Shown here: positions 27,812 to 35,206 of the stretch, piece by piece | Layout: each line of letters opens with the position of its first letter | Numbering within the stretch: position 1 is the first letter of the stretch | Source of the DNA: Paenibacillus tianmuensis | GTDB lineage: Bacteria; Bacillota; Bacilli; Paenibacillales; NBRC-103111 | Assembly: GCF_900100345.1 (NCBI RefSeq) | Contig: NZ_FMTT01000016.1 | Location: forward strand, 1 to 50,248 | Length of the DNA stretch: 50,248 nucleotides | Direction of reading: 5' to 3' | Translations under genes and position numbers: made by a program | The notes under the pieces: model-generated | Database searches by the model: none | The model's input: only the letters and a program-made list of their open reading frames with translations | Told to the model about the DNA's origin: nothing

Positions 27812-28770
27812 AGCAATCCCCCCGCAATGACGTAACTGACGCCGTACAGCATGCGCACGGTCCGCTTAATATCTTCCCGGGTGCGCTCCCGCAGCGGCCA
27901 ACCCATCCGGGCCCGCTCGCTTGTCCGGCCGTGATATACGTTCACGCCCCCAAGCTCGATGCCAAGCGCTCCGGCCACCGCCGACTCCGGAATCCCGCTG
28001 TTCGGACTCGGGTGCAGCCGGGCAAACTTCAGGACGGCTTTTGCCGCGCGAACGGCAGCCAGTCCGGGACTTGCAAGCGCAACCAAGACAAGCAGCCCTC
28101 CGGTCAGCCGCGCCGGAATCCAGTTGAGCACATCGTCGAACCGGGCCGAGGCCCAGCCGAAGTGCAGGTACTTCTCATTTTTATAACCGACCATCGAGTC
28201 CAGCGTATTCGCCGCGCGATACAGCATCGCCAGCGGAGCTCCGCCGAGCAACGCAAAGAAGATCGGCGACACGACACCGTCCACGATATTTTCAGCCACC
28301 GTCTCCACGGTCGCCCGCGTAATCTCCGGCTCGTCCAGCCGCGTCGTATCCCGTCCGACGATGTAGCCGACATATTTACGCGCTTCATCCAGACGCCCTT
28401 CGACCAATGGACGGTAAACCGCCATTGCCGCATCCTTCAGTCCTTTGATGGCGATCGTGGTCGAAATGAACCATGTGTTCACCGCGTAGCCGAGCCACGG
28501 ATGCACCTGCGACGCGGCCCAGACGATGAAATACATCGCGCCGAACGCCATGCCTACCGTCGATACGGTAAGCACAATGCCTCGCCAGCGTACGGCCCAT
28601 TTGCCGTGGACACCCGCCGACTGCGCCTCGTCCGGCCACAGCCGCCTTTCCACGGCGGAAATCCACCGCCCGATCCAGATGACGGGATGTGTCAGCCAGC
28701 GCCAGGCCGGATCGCCGAGCACCCAATCGATGACGATGGCGGCCAGCACCATGATTAGCGTTTCACTCAT
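27790..28770 (-). CDS. cbiB: Adenosylcobinamide-phosphate synthase CbiB
   Basis: 326 residues from the ATG at 28770. An N-terminal hydrophobic helix is followed by the family signature DWVLGDPAWRWLTHPVIWIG; further conserved blocks are YVGYIVGRDT, ENIVDGVVSPIF, HPSPNSGIPESAVAGALG. It attaches aminopropanol phosphate to cobyric acid. The start is odd: no ribosome site is directly before 28770. AGGAGG instead lies at about 28847-28842, and between it and the ATG sits a 14-bp-arm hairpin. Either translation begins at a TTG at 28830 inside the element, adding 20 residues, or folding of the hairpin brings AGGAGG within about 10 nt of the ATG. Confidence 0.9.
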   Translation of the reverse strand: MSETLIMVLAAIVIDWVLGDPAWRWLTHPVIWIGRWISAVERRLWPDEAQSAGVHGKWAVRWRGIVLTVSTVGMAFGAMYFIVWAASQVHPWLGYAVNTWFISTTIAIKGLKDAAMAVYRPLVEGRLDEARKYVGYIVGRDTTRLDEPEITRATVETVAENIVDGVVSPIFFALLGGAPLAMLYRAANTLDSMVGYKNEKYLHFGWASARFDDVLNWIPARLTGGLLVLVALASPGLAAVRAAKAVLKFARLHPSPNSGIPESAVAGALGIELGGVNVYHGRTSERARMGWPLRERTREDIKRTVRMLYGVSYVIAGGLLCALLFV

Positions 28771-28780
28771 ACTGTGCGCG

Positions 28781-28841
28781 GGTGTATCTCTTTGTTCGCT
28801 CCGCTTGACTTCGTCAAAAGTCGCTCTCAAAGAGATACACC
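28781..28841. repeat. Hairpin element, copy 1
   Basis: GGTGTATCTCTTTG (28781-28794) and CAAAGAGATACACC (28828-28841) are perfect 14-bp inverted arms around a core of about 33 nt containing TTGACTTCGTCAAAAGTC. The same core recurs at 28941-28971 with different but again complementary arms. Confidence 0.8.
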
Positions 28842-28870
28842 TCCTCCCTATAAAAGACTAAAAGCTTGAC

Positions 28871-28896
28871 GCGCCGCCTTGCAGGGCGCTATTTTT
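28871..28896 (+). repeat. Short G+C hairpin followed by T run
   Basis: GCGCC (28871-28875) and GGCGC (28885-28889) pair around a 9-nt loop, with TATTTTTC after it on the plus strand. It resembles a weak terminator pointing against the operon. No plus-strand gene ends here. Confidence 0.3.
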
Positions 28897-28933
28897 CATG
28901 CGCTGACGGCGGCGGGCAGGGAGCCGGGCACGA

Positions 28934-28978
28934 TTCTTGGTTCGCTCCGTTGACTTCGTCAAAAGTCGCTCCCAAGAA
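28934..28978. repeat. Hairpin element, copy 2
   Basis: TTCTTGG (28934-28940) and CCAAGAA (28972-28978) flank a core almost identical to that of copy 1 (one base shorter). The arms do not resemble those of copy 1 yet remain fully complementary. Confidence 0.75.
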
Positions 28979-29000
28979 AGCACACCCGCTCGCCCCCAAA

Positions 29001-29022
29001 CCCCTCTTCCACGGAAGAGGGG
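29001..29022 (-). terminator. Strong hairpin just after cobU
   Basis: CCCCTCTTCC (29001-29010) and GGAAGAGGGG (29013-29022) form a perfect 10-bp palindrome with a 2-nt centre, 15 nt after the cobU stop on the minus strand. It is followed by TTTGGGGG and not by a U tract, so it is more likely an mRNA-processing or attenuating hairpin than a full terminator. Confidence 0.45.
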
Positions 29023-29036
29023 ATATAAACGCAAGG

Positions 29037-29582
29037 CTACAGTTTAAAAGCCATGCTCTTGAGTTCAAGAGGAATACCGGAGGCGACAAGGAAAACCTGG
29101 TCCGCCTCGCGGGCAAGACGTTGGTTCATCCGGCCGGATAAATCGCGGAACAGGCGGCCGAGCTTGTATTCCGGTACTAGCCCAGCTCCGACTTCGTTCG
29201 TCACAAGAACAGTCGGTTGTTTCACCGTCGCGAAGACGGAGGCGAGGCTGTCGATCTTCGCTTCGAGCTGCGCTTCCGCATCCGGCTCCTGTTCCAGCCG
29301 CAGCAGCCAGTTCGATAGCCAGAGCGTCAGGCAATCGACGAGCACGACCGGCGCTGACGAACGTTCGAGCAGTTCCGCCAAGGCGAAGGGCTCCTCGGCC
29401 GTCGTCCAGCGGAAGCCGCGCTCGCTGCGCGATTGGCGGTGCAGGGCGATGCGCCGCCGCATTTCGTCGTCATACGCTTGCGCGGTTGCGACGTATAGGC
29501 CCTCATGGCCCAGCACCGCCGCGTACCGCTCGGCGAACCCGCTTTTGCCGCTGCGCGCCCCTCCGGTGACAAGCACTTTCAT
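29037..29582 (-). CDS. cobU: Bifunctional adenosylcobinamide kinase/guanylyltransferase
   Basis: 181 residues, the same length as the Salmonella enzyme. The P-loop GGARSGKS is at the N-terminus; YVATAQAYDDEM, LVDCLTLWLSNWL and LVTNEVGAGLVPEY follow, all family blocks. It phosphorylates adenosylcobinamide and converts it to the GDP form used by CobS. I chose the ATG at 29582, preceded by GGAAGGAAA. An ATG at 29615 overlaps the cobT stop (ATGA) and would add 11 residues, but its ribosome site is weak. A 266-bp structured gap separates it from cbiB. Confidence 0.93.
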   Translation of the reverse strand: MKVLVTGGARSGKSGFAERYAAVLGHEGLYVATAQAYDDEMRRRIALHRQSRSERGFRWTTAEEPFALAELLERSSAPVVLVDCLTLWLSNWLLRLEQEPDAEAQLEAKIDSLASVFATVKQPTVLVTNEVGAGLVPEYKLGRLFRDLSGRMNQRLAREADQVFLVASGIPLELKSMAFKL

Positions 29583-29611
29583 CGGCGCGTTTCCTTCCCG
29601 TTGACCGGCGT

Positions 29612-30694
29612 TCATACGCCTGCCCGTTCCGATGCGCCTGAAATACCGGCATCCTCGAAGGTCGCCATCTCCTTCATAATGCGGACCGCCGCTTCGATCA
29701 TTGGGAAAGCCAGCACCGCGCCGGTGCCTTCACCCAGCCGCATATCCATCCGAAGCATCGGCGTCAAGCCGATCTCCGTGAGCAGGCGCTCATGGCCCTG
29801 CTCCTGCGAAAGATGCGATGCGACCATATACGACGCGCTGAGCGGCGCCAGCTTTGCCGCGACCAAGGCGGCGGCCGACGAGATGAAACCGTCGATGACG
29901 ACGGGGATGCGGCTCTGCGCCGCACCAAGAATAAGGCCGACCAATCCGGCGATCTCAAGGCCGCCTACTTTGGCGAGCGCATCCAGCGGATCAGAAGCGT
30001 CCGGCCGGTTCGTTTCAATCGCCCGGCGAATGACCACCTGCTTGTGCAGCAGCCGCTCGTCGTCGATTCCGGTTCCGCGTCCTGCCGCAGCGGCGGGGTC
30101 GGTTGCTCCGAGCACGGCCAACAGCGCCGAGCTGGCCGTCGTATTCCCGATGCCCATCTCGCCGGTAGCGAGCAGCCGATAGCCTTCGCCCGCCAGCTCC
30201 TGGGCCAATTCCACGCCGACCATGATCGCGGCTTCCGCTTCCGCTCGCGTCATCGCCGGTCCTTTCGCCATGTTGGCCGTGCCCATGCGAATCTTGCGCG
30301 AACGCAGCAGCGGATGCGACAGCTCGGCGTTGACACCGATGTCCACGCAGACGACATCCGCCCCGGCCTGCCTAGCCAGCACATTGACGGCCGCCCCGCC
30401 GTTCAGGAAATTGAGCACCATCTGCGGCGTCACCTCGGCCGGAAAAGCGCTAACCCCTTCCTCGCACACACCATGATCTCCCGCCATCACGACGACGGCT
30501 TTTCGCGTCAGCTCCGGCATCACCTCGCCGCGAATGCCTGCGAGCTGCTTCGCGATTTCCTCCAGCCGACCTAGGCTGCCGGGTGGCTTAGTCAATTGGT
30601 CCAGTCTGCGGACCGCCTCTTCCATGATCCCCGCATCAAGCGGCTGAATGTCCGATAGCACTTGTTGTAACCGGCTTTGATCCGACACGGTCAT
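29612..30694 (-). CDS. cobT: Nicotinate-nucleotide--dimethylbenzimidazole phosphoribosyltransferase
   Basis: 360 residues. TKPPGSLGRLE near the N-terminus, MAGDHGVCEEGVSAFPAEVTP, the glycine-rich FLNGGAAVNVLARQ and ATGEMGIGNTTASSA are CobT signatures, and the catalytic Glu lies in the C-terminal RLGEGTGAVLAFP segment. It makes alpha-ribazole phosphate, the lower ligand precursor. The start overlaps the btuD stop (ATGA) and its own stop overlaps a possible cobU start. Confidence 0.95.
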   Translation of the reverse strand: MTVSDQSRLQQVLSDIQPLDAGIMEEAVRRLDQLTKPPGSLGRLEEIAKQLAGIRGEVMPELTRKAVVVMAGDHGVCEEGVSAFPAEVTPQMVLNFLNGGAAVNVLARQAGADVVCVDIGVNAELSHPLLRSRKIRMGTANMAKGPAMTRAEAEAAIMVGVELAQELAGEGYRLLATGEMGIGNTTASSALLAVLGATDPAAAAGRGTGIDDERLLHKQVVIRRAIETNRPDASDPLDALAKVGGLEIAGLVGLILGAAQSRIPVVIDGFISSAAALVAAKLAPLSASYMVASHLSQEQGHERLLTEIGLTPMLRMDMRLGEGTGAVLAFPMIEAAVRIMKEMATFEDAGISGASERAGV

Positions 30695-31473
30695 TCCCCT
30701 TTTCCGAGCAAAATTTGCGGCACTCCGCTGTCCGGGTGCCGAAGCACGTACGGACGCGTGCCGTATACGTTCTCCAAAAGATCGGCGCGCAGCACTTCCT
30801 CCGGCGTGCCGATTCCGGCTACTTCACCGTTATAAAGCAGCATAAGCCGATCGCAATACTGCGCGGCCAAGTTCAAATCGTGCAGTACCGAGATGACGGT
30901 CATCCCGCATTCCTGCTGCCATTGACGGACCTTATCCATCAGTTCCACCTGGTATCCGATATCCAGAAAGGTTGTCGGTTCGTCCAGCAGCAGCAGCTTC
31001 GGCTCCTGCGCCATCGCTTTGCCCAGCGCCACCCGCTGCCGCTCGCCGCCGCTCAGCCCGTCGACCGTACGTTCCTCCAAAGGTCTGAGCTTCAGCCAAT
31101 CGAGAATTTGCTCGATTAAAGCTGCCGAATCCCCGAGCTCGTCCCCTAACCAGTTTTGGTACGGGTAACGGCCCATCTCGACGATTTCGCGCACCGTGAA
31201 CCCGAGCGGCGGCAGCGCATCCTGATGCAGCACGGCGAGCTGCCGGGCCAGCTCTTTGCGGGAGACGGCTTCCACCGGACGGCCGTCCAGCCTCACCGTT
31301 CCGGCGTCGGCACGCTCAGCGCCGGATATCATATGCAGCAGCGTCGACTTTCCGCTGCCGTTTGGGCCGAGAATGCCGAACCATTCGCCCGGCTCTACCG
31401 AGAAGCCGATCTGTCGAAGCACCGGCCTGCCGCCGAACGCTTTGGCCGCCTGCTCCACTTCCACCCGTATCAC
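30691..31473 (-). CDS. btuD: Corrinoid ABC transporter ATP-binding protein
   Basis: 260-residue FecE/BtuD-type ATPase. Walker A GPNGSGKS, signature LSGGERQRVALGKAM, Walker B LLLLDEPTTFLD, and the H-loop VLHDLN are intact. It powers corrinoid uptake with the BtuC and BtuF proteins encoded upstream in the same operon under a cobalamin riboswitch, which is why I prefer corrinoid over iron-siderophore as substrate. GTG start with GGGGGAG 8 nt upstream. It is separated from btuC by 175 nt with a hairpin. Confidence 0.88.
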   Translation of the reverse strand: MIRVEVEQAAKAFGGRPVLRQIGFSVEPGEWFGILGPNGSGKSTLLHMISGAERADAGTVRLDGRPVEAVSRKELARQLAVLHQDALPPLGFTVREIVEMGRYPYQNWLGDELGDSAALIEQILDWLKLRPLEERTVDGLSGGERQRVALGKAMAQEPKLLLLDEPTTFLDIGYQVELMDKVRQWQQECGMTVISVLHDLNLAAQYCDRLMLLYNGEVAGIGTPEEVLRADLLENVYGTRPYVLRHPDSGVPQILLGKGE

Positions 31474-31497
31474 CCGCTTCGCTCCCCCTTTTTCCTG

Positions 31498-31534
31498 AAG
31501 TCCGATACATGAGGAGCGCCGTATGAACGGACTT
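31498..31534. repeat. Inverted repeat in the btuC-btuD gap
   Basis: AAGTCCGATACAT (31498-31510) pairs with GTATGAACGGACTT (31521-31534) with a small internal mismatch. It lies just before the btuD ribosome site in an otherwise featureless 175-nt gap of a tightly packed operon. Confidence 0.5.
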
Positions 31535-31648
31535 CCTCCGGTCGTTGTCCGCAGCAGCTATCTTGAACGACGCTCCGCTTCCACCAAAACCATTCCCAAC
31601 CGCGCGCCCGCATGATTGACCCCGACTTCAGACGCAGCGGCTCCGGCA

Positions 31649-32689
31649 TTATCCTTCCCGAATCGCCCGCTTCCGCCGCCGCAGCAAATAAGCGAAGAAG
31701 GGCGCTCCCATAAAAGCCGTGACGACGCCGAGCGGAAGTTCCGTCGGGCTGAGCAGCGTTCGCGCAAGCGTATCCGCCAACACGATATAGATCGCGCCTC
31801 CGATGAGCGACAGCGGCAGCAGCAGACGATAGTCCGGACCAACCAGTAAACGCAGCAGATGCGGCACGAGCAAGCCGACAAAAGCGATGACGCCGGACAC
31901 GGATACCGCAGCGGCCGTAATCAAAGTGGAAGTGATCAAGACGACAAGCTTCGTCCGTTCCACGTGAACGCCCAAGTGGGCCGCCTGCCGCTCGCCGAGA
32001 GCAAACAGATTCATGGCCCGCCCGAATCCGAGCAATATCGCCGCTCCGACGGCCAGATAAGGAAGCAGTACAAGCGAATAAGTCCATCCGCGCAGCGCCA
32101 GGCTGCCCATCATCCAAAATACGATTTCATTAATGACCTGCTTGGACATCGAGACCATCAGCGAAACGAACGAGCCGAGAAACGCCTGCATCACGACGCC
32201 GGACAAAATGACCGTTTCTATCCGCAGCTTACCTTCCGTCCGAGCCAGCAGCAGCACCGCGCTCAGCGCAAGCATCCCGGTCGCAAACGCGACAACCGGC
32301 ACGCTCCATTCCCCGAGCAGCGAAAACTGCAGCCCGAACAAAATCAGGAAGGAAGCCCCTACGGATGCCCCCGACGAAACGCCGAGCGTGTACGGATCGG
32401 CAAGCGGGTTGCGCAGCACGCCTTGAAATGCCGCGCCCGCCAGCCCGAGCGCTGCGCCGACCAGCAGTCCGAGCACCACCCTGGGCAGCCGCACCTTCCA
32501 TATAATTTGCTCCGACGCCACGCTCCAAGTCTCGGGGATGCGCTCGCCAGGCCATGGAAGCTGATGCAGGAGGATCCCCCACACGTGCCCGAACGGCACG
32601 CGAACCGAACCGACGGACAGGGCAGCCGTCGCGGACAGCAGAAGCAGGACGATAGCGCCTCCGCCCCATATCCACAGCTTGCGCTTCAT
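31649..32689 (-). CDS. btuC: Corrinoid ABC transporter permease (FecCD family)
   Basis: 346-residue permease with about ten hydrophobic helices. LGLAGAAFQGVLRNPLADPYTLG and GVIAFVGLLVPHLLR are the FecCD/BtuC signatures; LPLGVVTAFMGAPFFAYLL closes the protein. It starts one base after the btuF stop, so coupling is tight. It forms the membrane channel for corrinoid import with BtuF and BtuD. The iron-siderophore alternative is disfavoured by the riboswitch and by the cob genes downstream. Confidence 0.9.
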   Translation of the reverse strand: MKRKLWIWGGGAIVLLLLSATAALSVGSVRVPFGHVWGILLHQLPWPGERIPETWSVASEQIIWKVRLPRVVLGLLVGAALGLAGAAFQGVLRNPLADPYTLGVSSGASVGASFLILFGLQFSLLGEWSVPVVAFATGMLALSAVLLLARTEGKLRIETVILSGVVMQAFLGSFVSLMVSMSKQVINEIVFWMMGSLALRGWTYSLVLLPYLAVGAAILLGFGRAMNLFALGERQAAHLGVHVERTKLVVLITSTLITAAAVSVSGVIAFVGLLVPHLLRLLVGPDYRLLLPLSLIGGAIYIVLADTLARTLLSPTELPLGVVTAFMGAPFFAYLLRRRKRAIREG

Positions 32690-32690
32690 T

Positions 32691-33716
32691 TTATTTCACC
32701 AAATCCGGATAAATCCCTTTGGCGATCTCCACGAGTCCGGCCGTAATGCGCGGTCCCGGACGGCTGATCAAATCTTTGTCGACACCGGCCAGCTTGCCCG
32801 ACCGGACCGCTTCGATTTTGTCCCAGCCGCTGCGTTCACGGATCAACTGGTCCATCGGCTTTTTCAACTTGTCGTCAGTAATGCCATTGGGGTAAATGAT
32901 CACCTGCGGATTATCCGCAATGACCTTCTCTTCGCTGATTCGAACATAACCCTTCTCGCCGCCGGCTACATTGATCCCGCCGGACAACGCGATCAATTCG
33001 TCGATAAATTCGCCTTTGCCGACCGTCCAGCCCGGGGAAAACTCGATGAATACCTTTTTCTTCTGCTCCGGCTTCAAATCCTTCACGGCATCGACGACCT
33101 TCTGACGGTCGGCTTTCATCGAATCCACGAGTTTTTGCGCTTGCTCCTGACGGTCGAAGATTTGCCCCATCGTCAGCAGATTGTTCATCACGTCGTCCAT
33201 CGTTTTCGGTTCGACCTTGAACATGTTGATCTTCAGCTCGCGCAGCTTGTCGACCACCTGCGGCTTCATCGACACCCCGGTCATGACCAGATCCGTATTG
33301 GCCCCGATCAGCGCTTCCTCATTCGGCTTGACGATGCTGCCCATCTTCGGCTTCGACTTCGCCTCCGCAGGGTAATCGCAAAAGTCCGATACGCCGACCA
33401 CCTTATCTCCGAGACCCAGGGCGAAGAGCGCTTCCGTTTCGCTCGGCGAGGTGGACGCGATTCGCTCCGGCGCCTTCTCAAACACGAATTCCTTGCCCGT
33501 AGCATCCTTGACCTTCAAAGGATACGACGTTCGTTTGGCCGACGCTGCCGCTCCATCCTGCTTCGTGCCGTCGGCCTTCGGCGGATTGGCAAGCTCTCCC
33601 TGCCCCGGCGTCTTCGTCGCGCTTCCGCAGCCGGCCAGCGATGCGGCCAACGCCAAGCTCAAGATCGCAGCTAACCATCGTTTGCGTAGAACCTTTGTTG
33701 TAAGTTTAGCTTTCAT
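32691..33716 (-). CDS. btuF: Corrinoid ABC transporter substrate-binding lipoprotein
   Basis: 341 residues. A lipoprotein signal with lipobox LAGC (Cys at about 29) is followed by a polar linker and a class III periplasmic-binding-protein fold (PERIASTSPSETEALFALGLGDKVVGVS). The C-terminal IYPDLVK end is complete. ATG has AGAGGAG 8 nt upstream. It is the first gene after the riboswitch and its terminator, so it is the directly regulated start of the operon and would deliver cobalamin or cobinamide to BtuC. Confidence 0.9.
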   Translation of the reverse strand: MKAKLTTKVLRKRWLAAILSLALAASLAGCGSATKTPGQGELANPPKADGTKQDGAAASAKRTSYPLKVKDATGKEFVFEKAPERIASTSPSETEALFALGLGDKVVGVSDFCDYPAEAKSKPKMGSIVKPNEEALIGANTDLVMTGVSMKPQVVDKLRELKINMFKVEPKTMDDVMNNLLTMGQIFDRQEQAQKLVDSMKADRQKVVDAVKDLKPEQKKKVFIEFSPGWTVGKGEFIDELIALSGGINVAGGEKGYVRISEEKVIADNPQVIIYPNGITDDKLKKPMDQLIRERSGWDKIEAVRSGKLAGVDKDLISRPGPRITAGLVEIAKGIYPDLVK

Positions 33717-33767
33717 CTTCCAAAACTCCTCTGGATATATGGTATATTTTGTTTCTGCCTAAAACGA

Positions 33768-33802
33768 AAAAGGCCCCTCACCCCGGGAACATCTCCAGGG
33801 CG
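33768..33802 (-). terminator. Riboswitch-controlled terminator candidate before btuF
   Basis: On the minus strand a G+C-rich imperfect hairpin (GCCCT against AGGGGC, with inner CCC/GGG pairs) runs directly into CCTTTTTCGTTTT, about 40 nt before the btuF ribosome site. This is the expected position for the expression platform of the cobalamin riboswitch. Confidence 0.55.
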
Positions 33803-33808
33803 AAGAGC

Positions 33809-33841
33809 ACAGGCGGACCGCCGCCCCGCGAATCCGCCTGT
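33809..33841 (-). promoter_or_regulatory. Perfect hairpin between aptamer and terminator
   Basis: ACAGGCGGA (33809-33817) and TCCGCCTGT (33833-33841) form a 9-bp stem with a G+C-rich loop. It lies between the aptamer and the terminator and is a candidate antiterminator or alternative fold partner. Confidence 0.5.
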
Positions 33842-33904
33842 CCAAAGACGGCGCTCCGCTGGCCGGCTGCCCGATTCCGCTCCTTTTCCTCGAAGGACGC
33901 TTCG

Positions 33905-34080
33905 CTTGCCGTTCAGGCAGGTTTCCTGGCTTACAGGCTTCCTTCCGGAGCTCTCCCCCTTCCCGCTTTGCATCAAGCAGTGGCTTCCCGGAGAGCATTC
34001 GCCCGTTCACAGTGGCGGGACCGCGCCGGAGTCGCACCGGCTTCCCTTTTAACTTGCAAGCTTCCATCCGCCCGCAAGCA
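33905..34080 (-). promoter_or_regulatory. Cobalamin riboswitch
   Basis: Read on the minus strand, the leader shows the conserved cobalamin aptamer blocks in order: AAAAGGGAAGCCGGTGCGAC, CCGGCGCGGTCCCGCCACTG, a second GCCACTG at 33984-33978, and GCCTGTAAGCCAGGAAACC followed by TGCC at 33938-33916. Binding of adenosylcobalamin or a related corrinoid is expected to switch off btuF and the whole downstream operon through the terminator at 33768-33802. Confidence 0.93.
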
Positions 34081-34156
34081 CCCGAACCGCTATTCGATTA
34101 TTCGTCCGCTGCGGATTTCCATGGGCTTTTTCCCCACATCAGCATCGCCCGAACGG

Positions 34157-34675
34157 CTACTTCTGCGCAATAATTTTTAACATTTGCTTTGCTTTCTCCA
34201 AGTCCGGAGCGCTCTGCAGAATGAACGCAAACAGCTCTTTGCCGTTCAATTGAAGCTCCTTGAACCAAAGGGACTTCTCCATCGGGATGCCGTACAGATG
34301 CTTCTCCTTCTTGTCGCCTACGGGAATTTCCATGATGCCTTCGGCAAAATCCTCCGGCTTCGCCAAGTCGTCGAGCGACACGTATCCGCCCTGCTGCGCC
34401 ATACCCTTGAACTGCTCCGCCGGTATAATCAACACCCCGTGCCCTCCGGCGGCAATTTCGACCATCATTTTCTCGAGCGAAAACAGCGGCGACGTCACGA
34501 CTTGAACGGTGGGCGTCTGTCCGATTTTGCTCTGCAGCGACGCTTGAAGCTTTTCCCCGATTTCCGTCGGAATGCCGCTCTTCCCCATTAAAAACACCGT
34601 CACGTCTGCCTTCGGTCCTCCGCAGCCCGCAAGCACGAAGATCAGCAGCAAACCGAGAAGCCATCTCCTTCTCAT
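34157..34675 (-). CDS. Small lipoprotein of unknown function
   Basis: 172 residues from the ATG at 34675, chosen because it begins with a classic lipoprotein signal (MRRRWLLGLLLIFVLAGCGG, lipobox Cys at 18) and has GAGGGGGA upstream. The mature part starts VTVFLMGKSGIPTEIGEKLQ, has a hydrophobic GGHGVLIIPAEQF stretch and looks like an alpha/beta domain. I do not recognise the family. It sits on the same strand directly upstream of the cobalamin riboswitch, with no clear terminator in between, so reading through into the cobalamin operon is possible. A link to corrinoid handling is only a guess. Confidence 0.7.
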   Translation of the reverse strand: MRRRWLLGLLLIFVLAGCGGPKADVTVFLMGKSGIPTEIGEKLQASLQSKIGQTPTVQVVTSPLFSLEKMMVEIAAGGHGVLIIPAEQFKGMAQQGGYVSLDDLAKPEDFAEGIMEIPVGDKKEKHLYGIPMEKSLWFKELQLNGKELFAFILQSAPDLEKAKQMLKIIAQK

Positions 34676-34787
34676 CGTCCCTTTGTCTCCCCCTCTAACC
34701 GTGCCGCTGGAAGCTCGTCTCCGCGGCTCTCTATCCTTGTATCTTACCATAGTCGGAGCTGCGCTTTCAAAGCTTTTTCGACAAAGC

Positions 34788-34816
34788 AAAAAAGGACCGC
34801 TCAACGACGGTCCCCT
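34788..34816 (-). terminator. Terminator overlapping the end of the Spo0E-like gene
   Basis: On the minus strand GGACCG (34813-34808) pairs with CGGTCC (34799-34794), followed by TTTTTTGC. The stem includes the stop codon region of the gene. Confidence 0.75.
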
Positions 34817-35070
34817 TTGGGGCGATACATATATTCATTGATTTTGATATCCAACTGCATGCTGATTTCGACAACTTGGGGAGACGTTAGGCTGTTCCCG
34901 TTCTGTACAAGCTGTTCCAGCTGACGCCGGAGCTTGTAGATGTCATCTTCCAGCGAAACGGCGGATGAGGCCTGTTTTCTTTTTCCAAAAGTCCACTTGG
35001 CCTTGTGCTCGCTGTCGCGAATCCAGCCGACGTTCAGATAATGCCGAAGCTGATATTCCGGAAAAGCCAT
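34801..35070 (-). CDS. Spo0E-like aspartyl-phosphate phosphatase
   Basis: The C-terminal half (DDIYKLRRQLEQLVQ, then VEISMQLDIKINEYM) has the two-helix pattern and the SxxLD signature of the Spo0E family, which dephosphorylate Spo0A~P and delay sporulation. I chose the ATG at 35070 (89 residues, close to the usual 50-90) because GGGAGG lies 7 nt upstream. An ATG at 35142 would add 24 residues but has only a weak ribosome site. Even with the shorter start there are about 40 residues before the domain (LRHYLNVGWIRDSEHKAKW), which I do not recognise. Single-gene unit ending in its own terminator. Confidence 0.72.
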   Translation of the reverse strand: MAFPEYQLRHYLNVGWIRDSEHKAKWTFGKRKQASSAVSLEDDIYKLRRQLEQLVQNGNSLTSPQVVEISMQLDIKINEYMYRPKGDRR

Positions 35071-35206
35071 CCCCCATCCCTCCCACTGGTTCGTCGTCAT
35101 CAGACCTAAGTTGACAAGTTTTATGATTAAGTCATAAGACATAAAACTTTCATACCTATAAGATACCAGTTTTTGGGGGATTTGAAAATGATTTATTTTG
35201 ACGAAA

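Noticed and set aside
33713..33976. 87-codon frame within the btuF leader
   Set aside because: It overlaps the cobalamin riboswitch and its terminator, and has no protein features.
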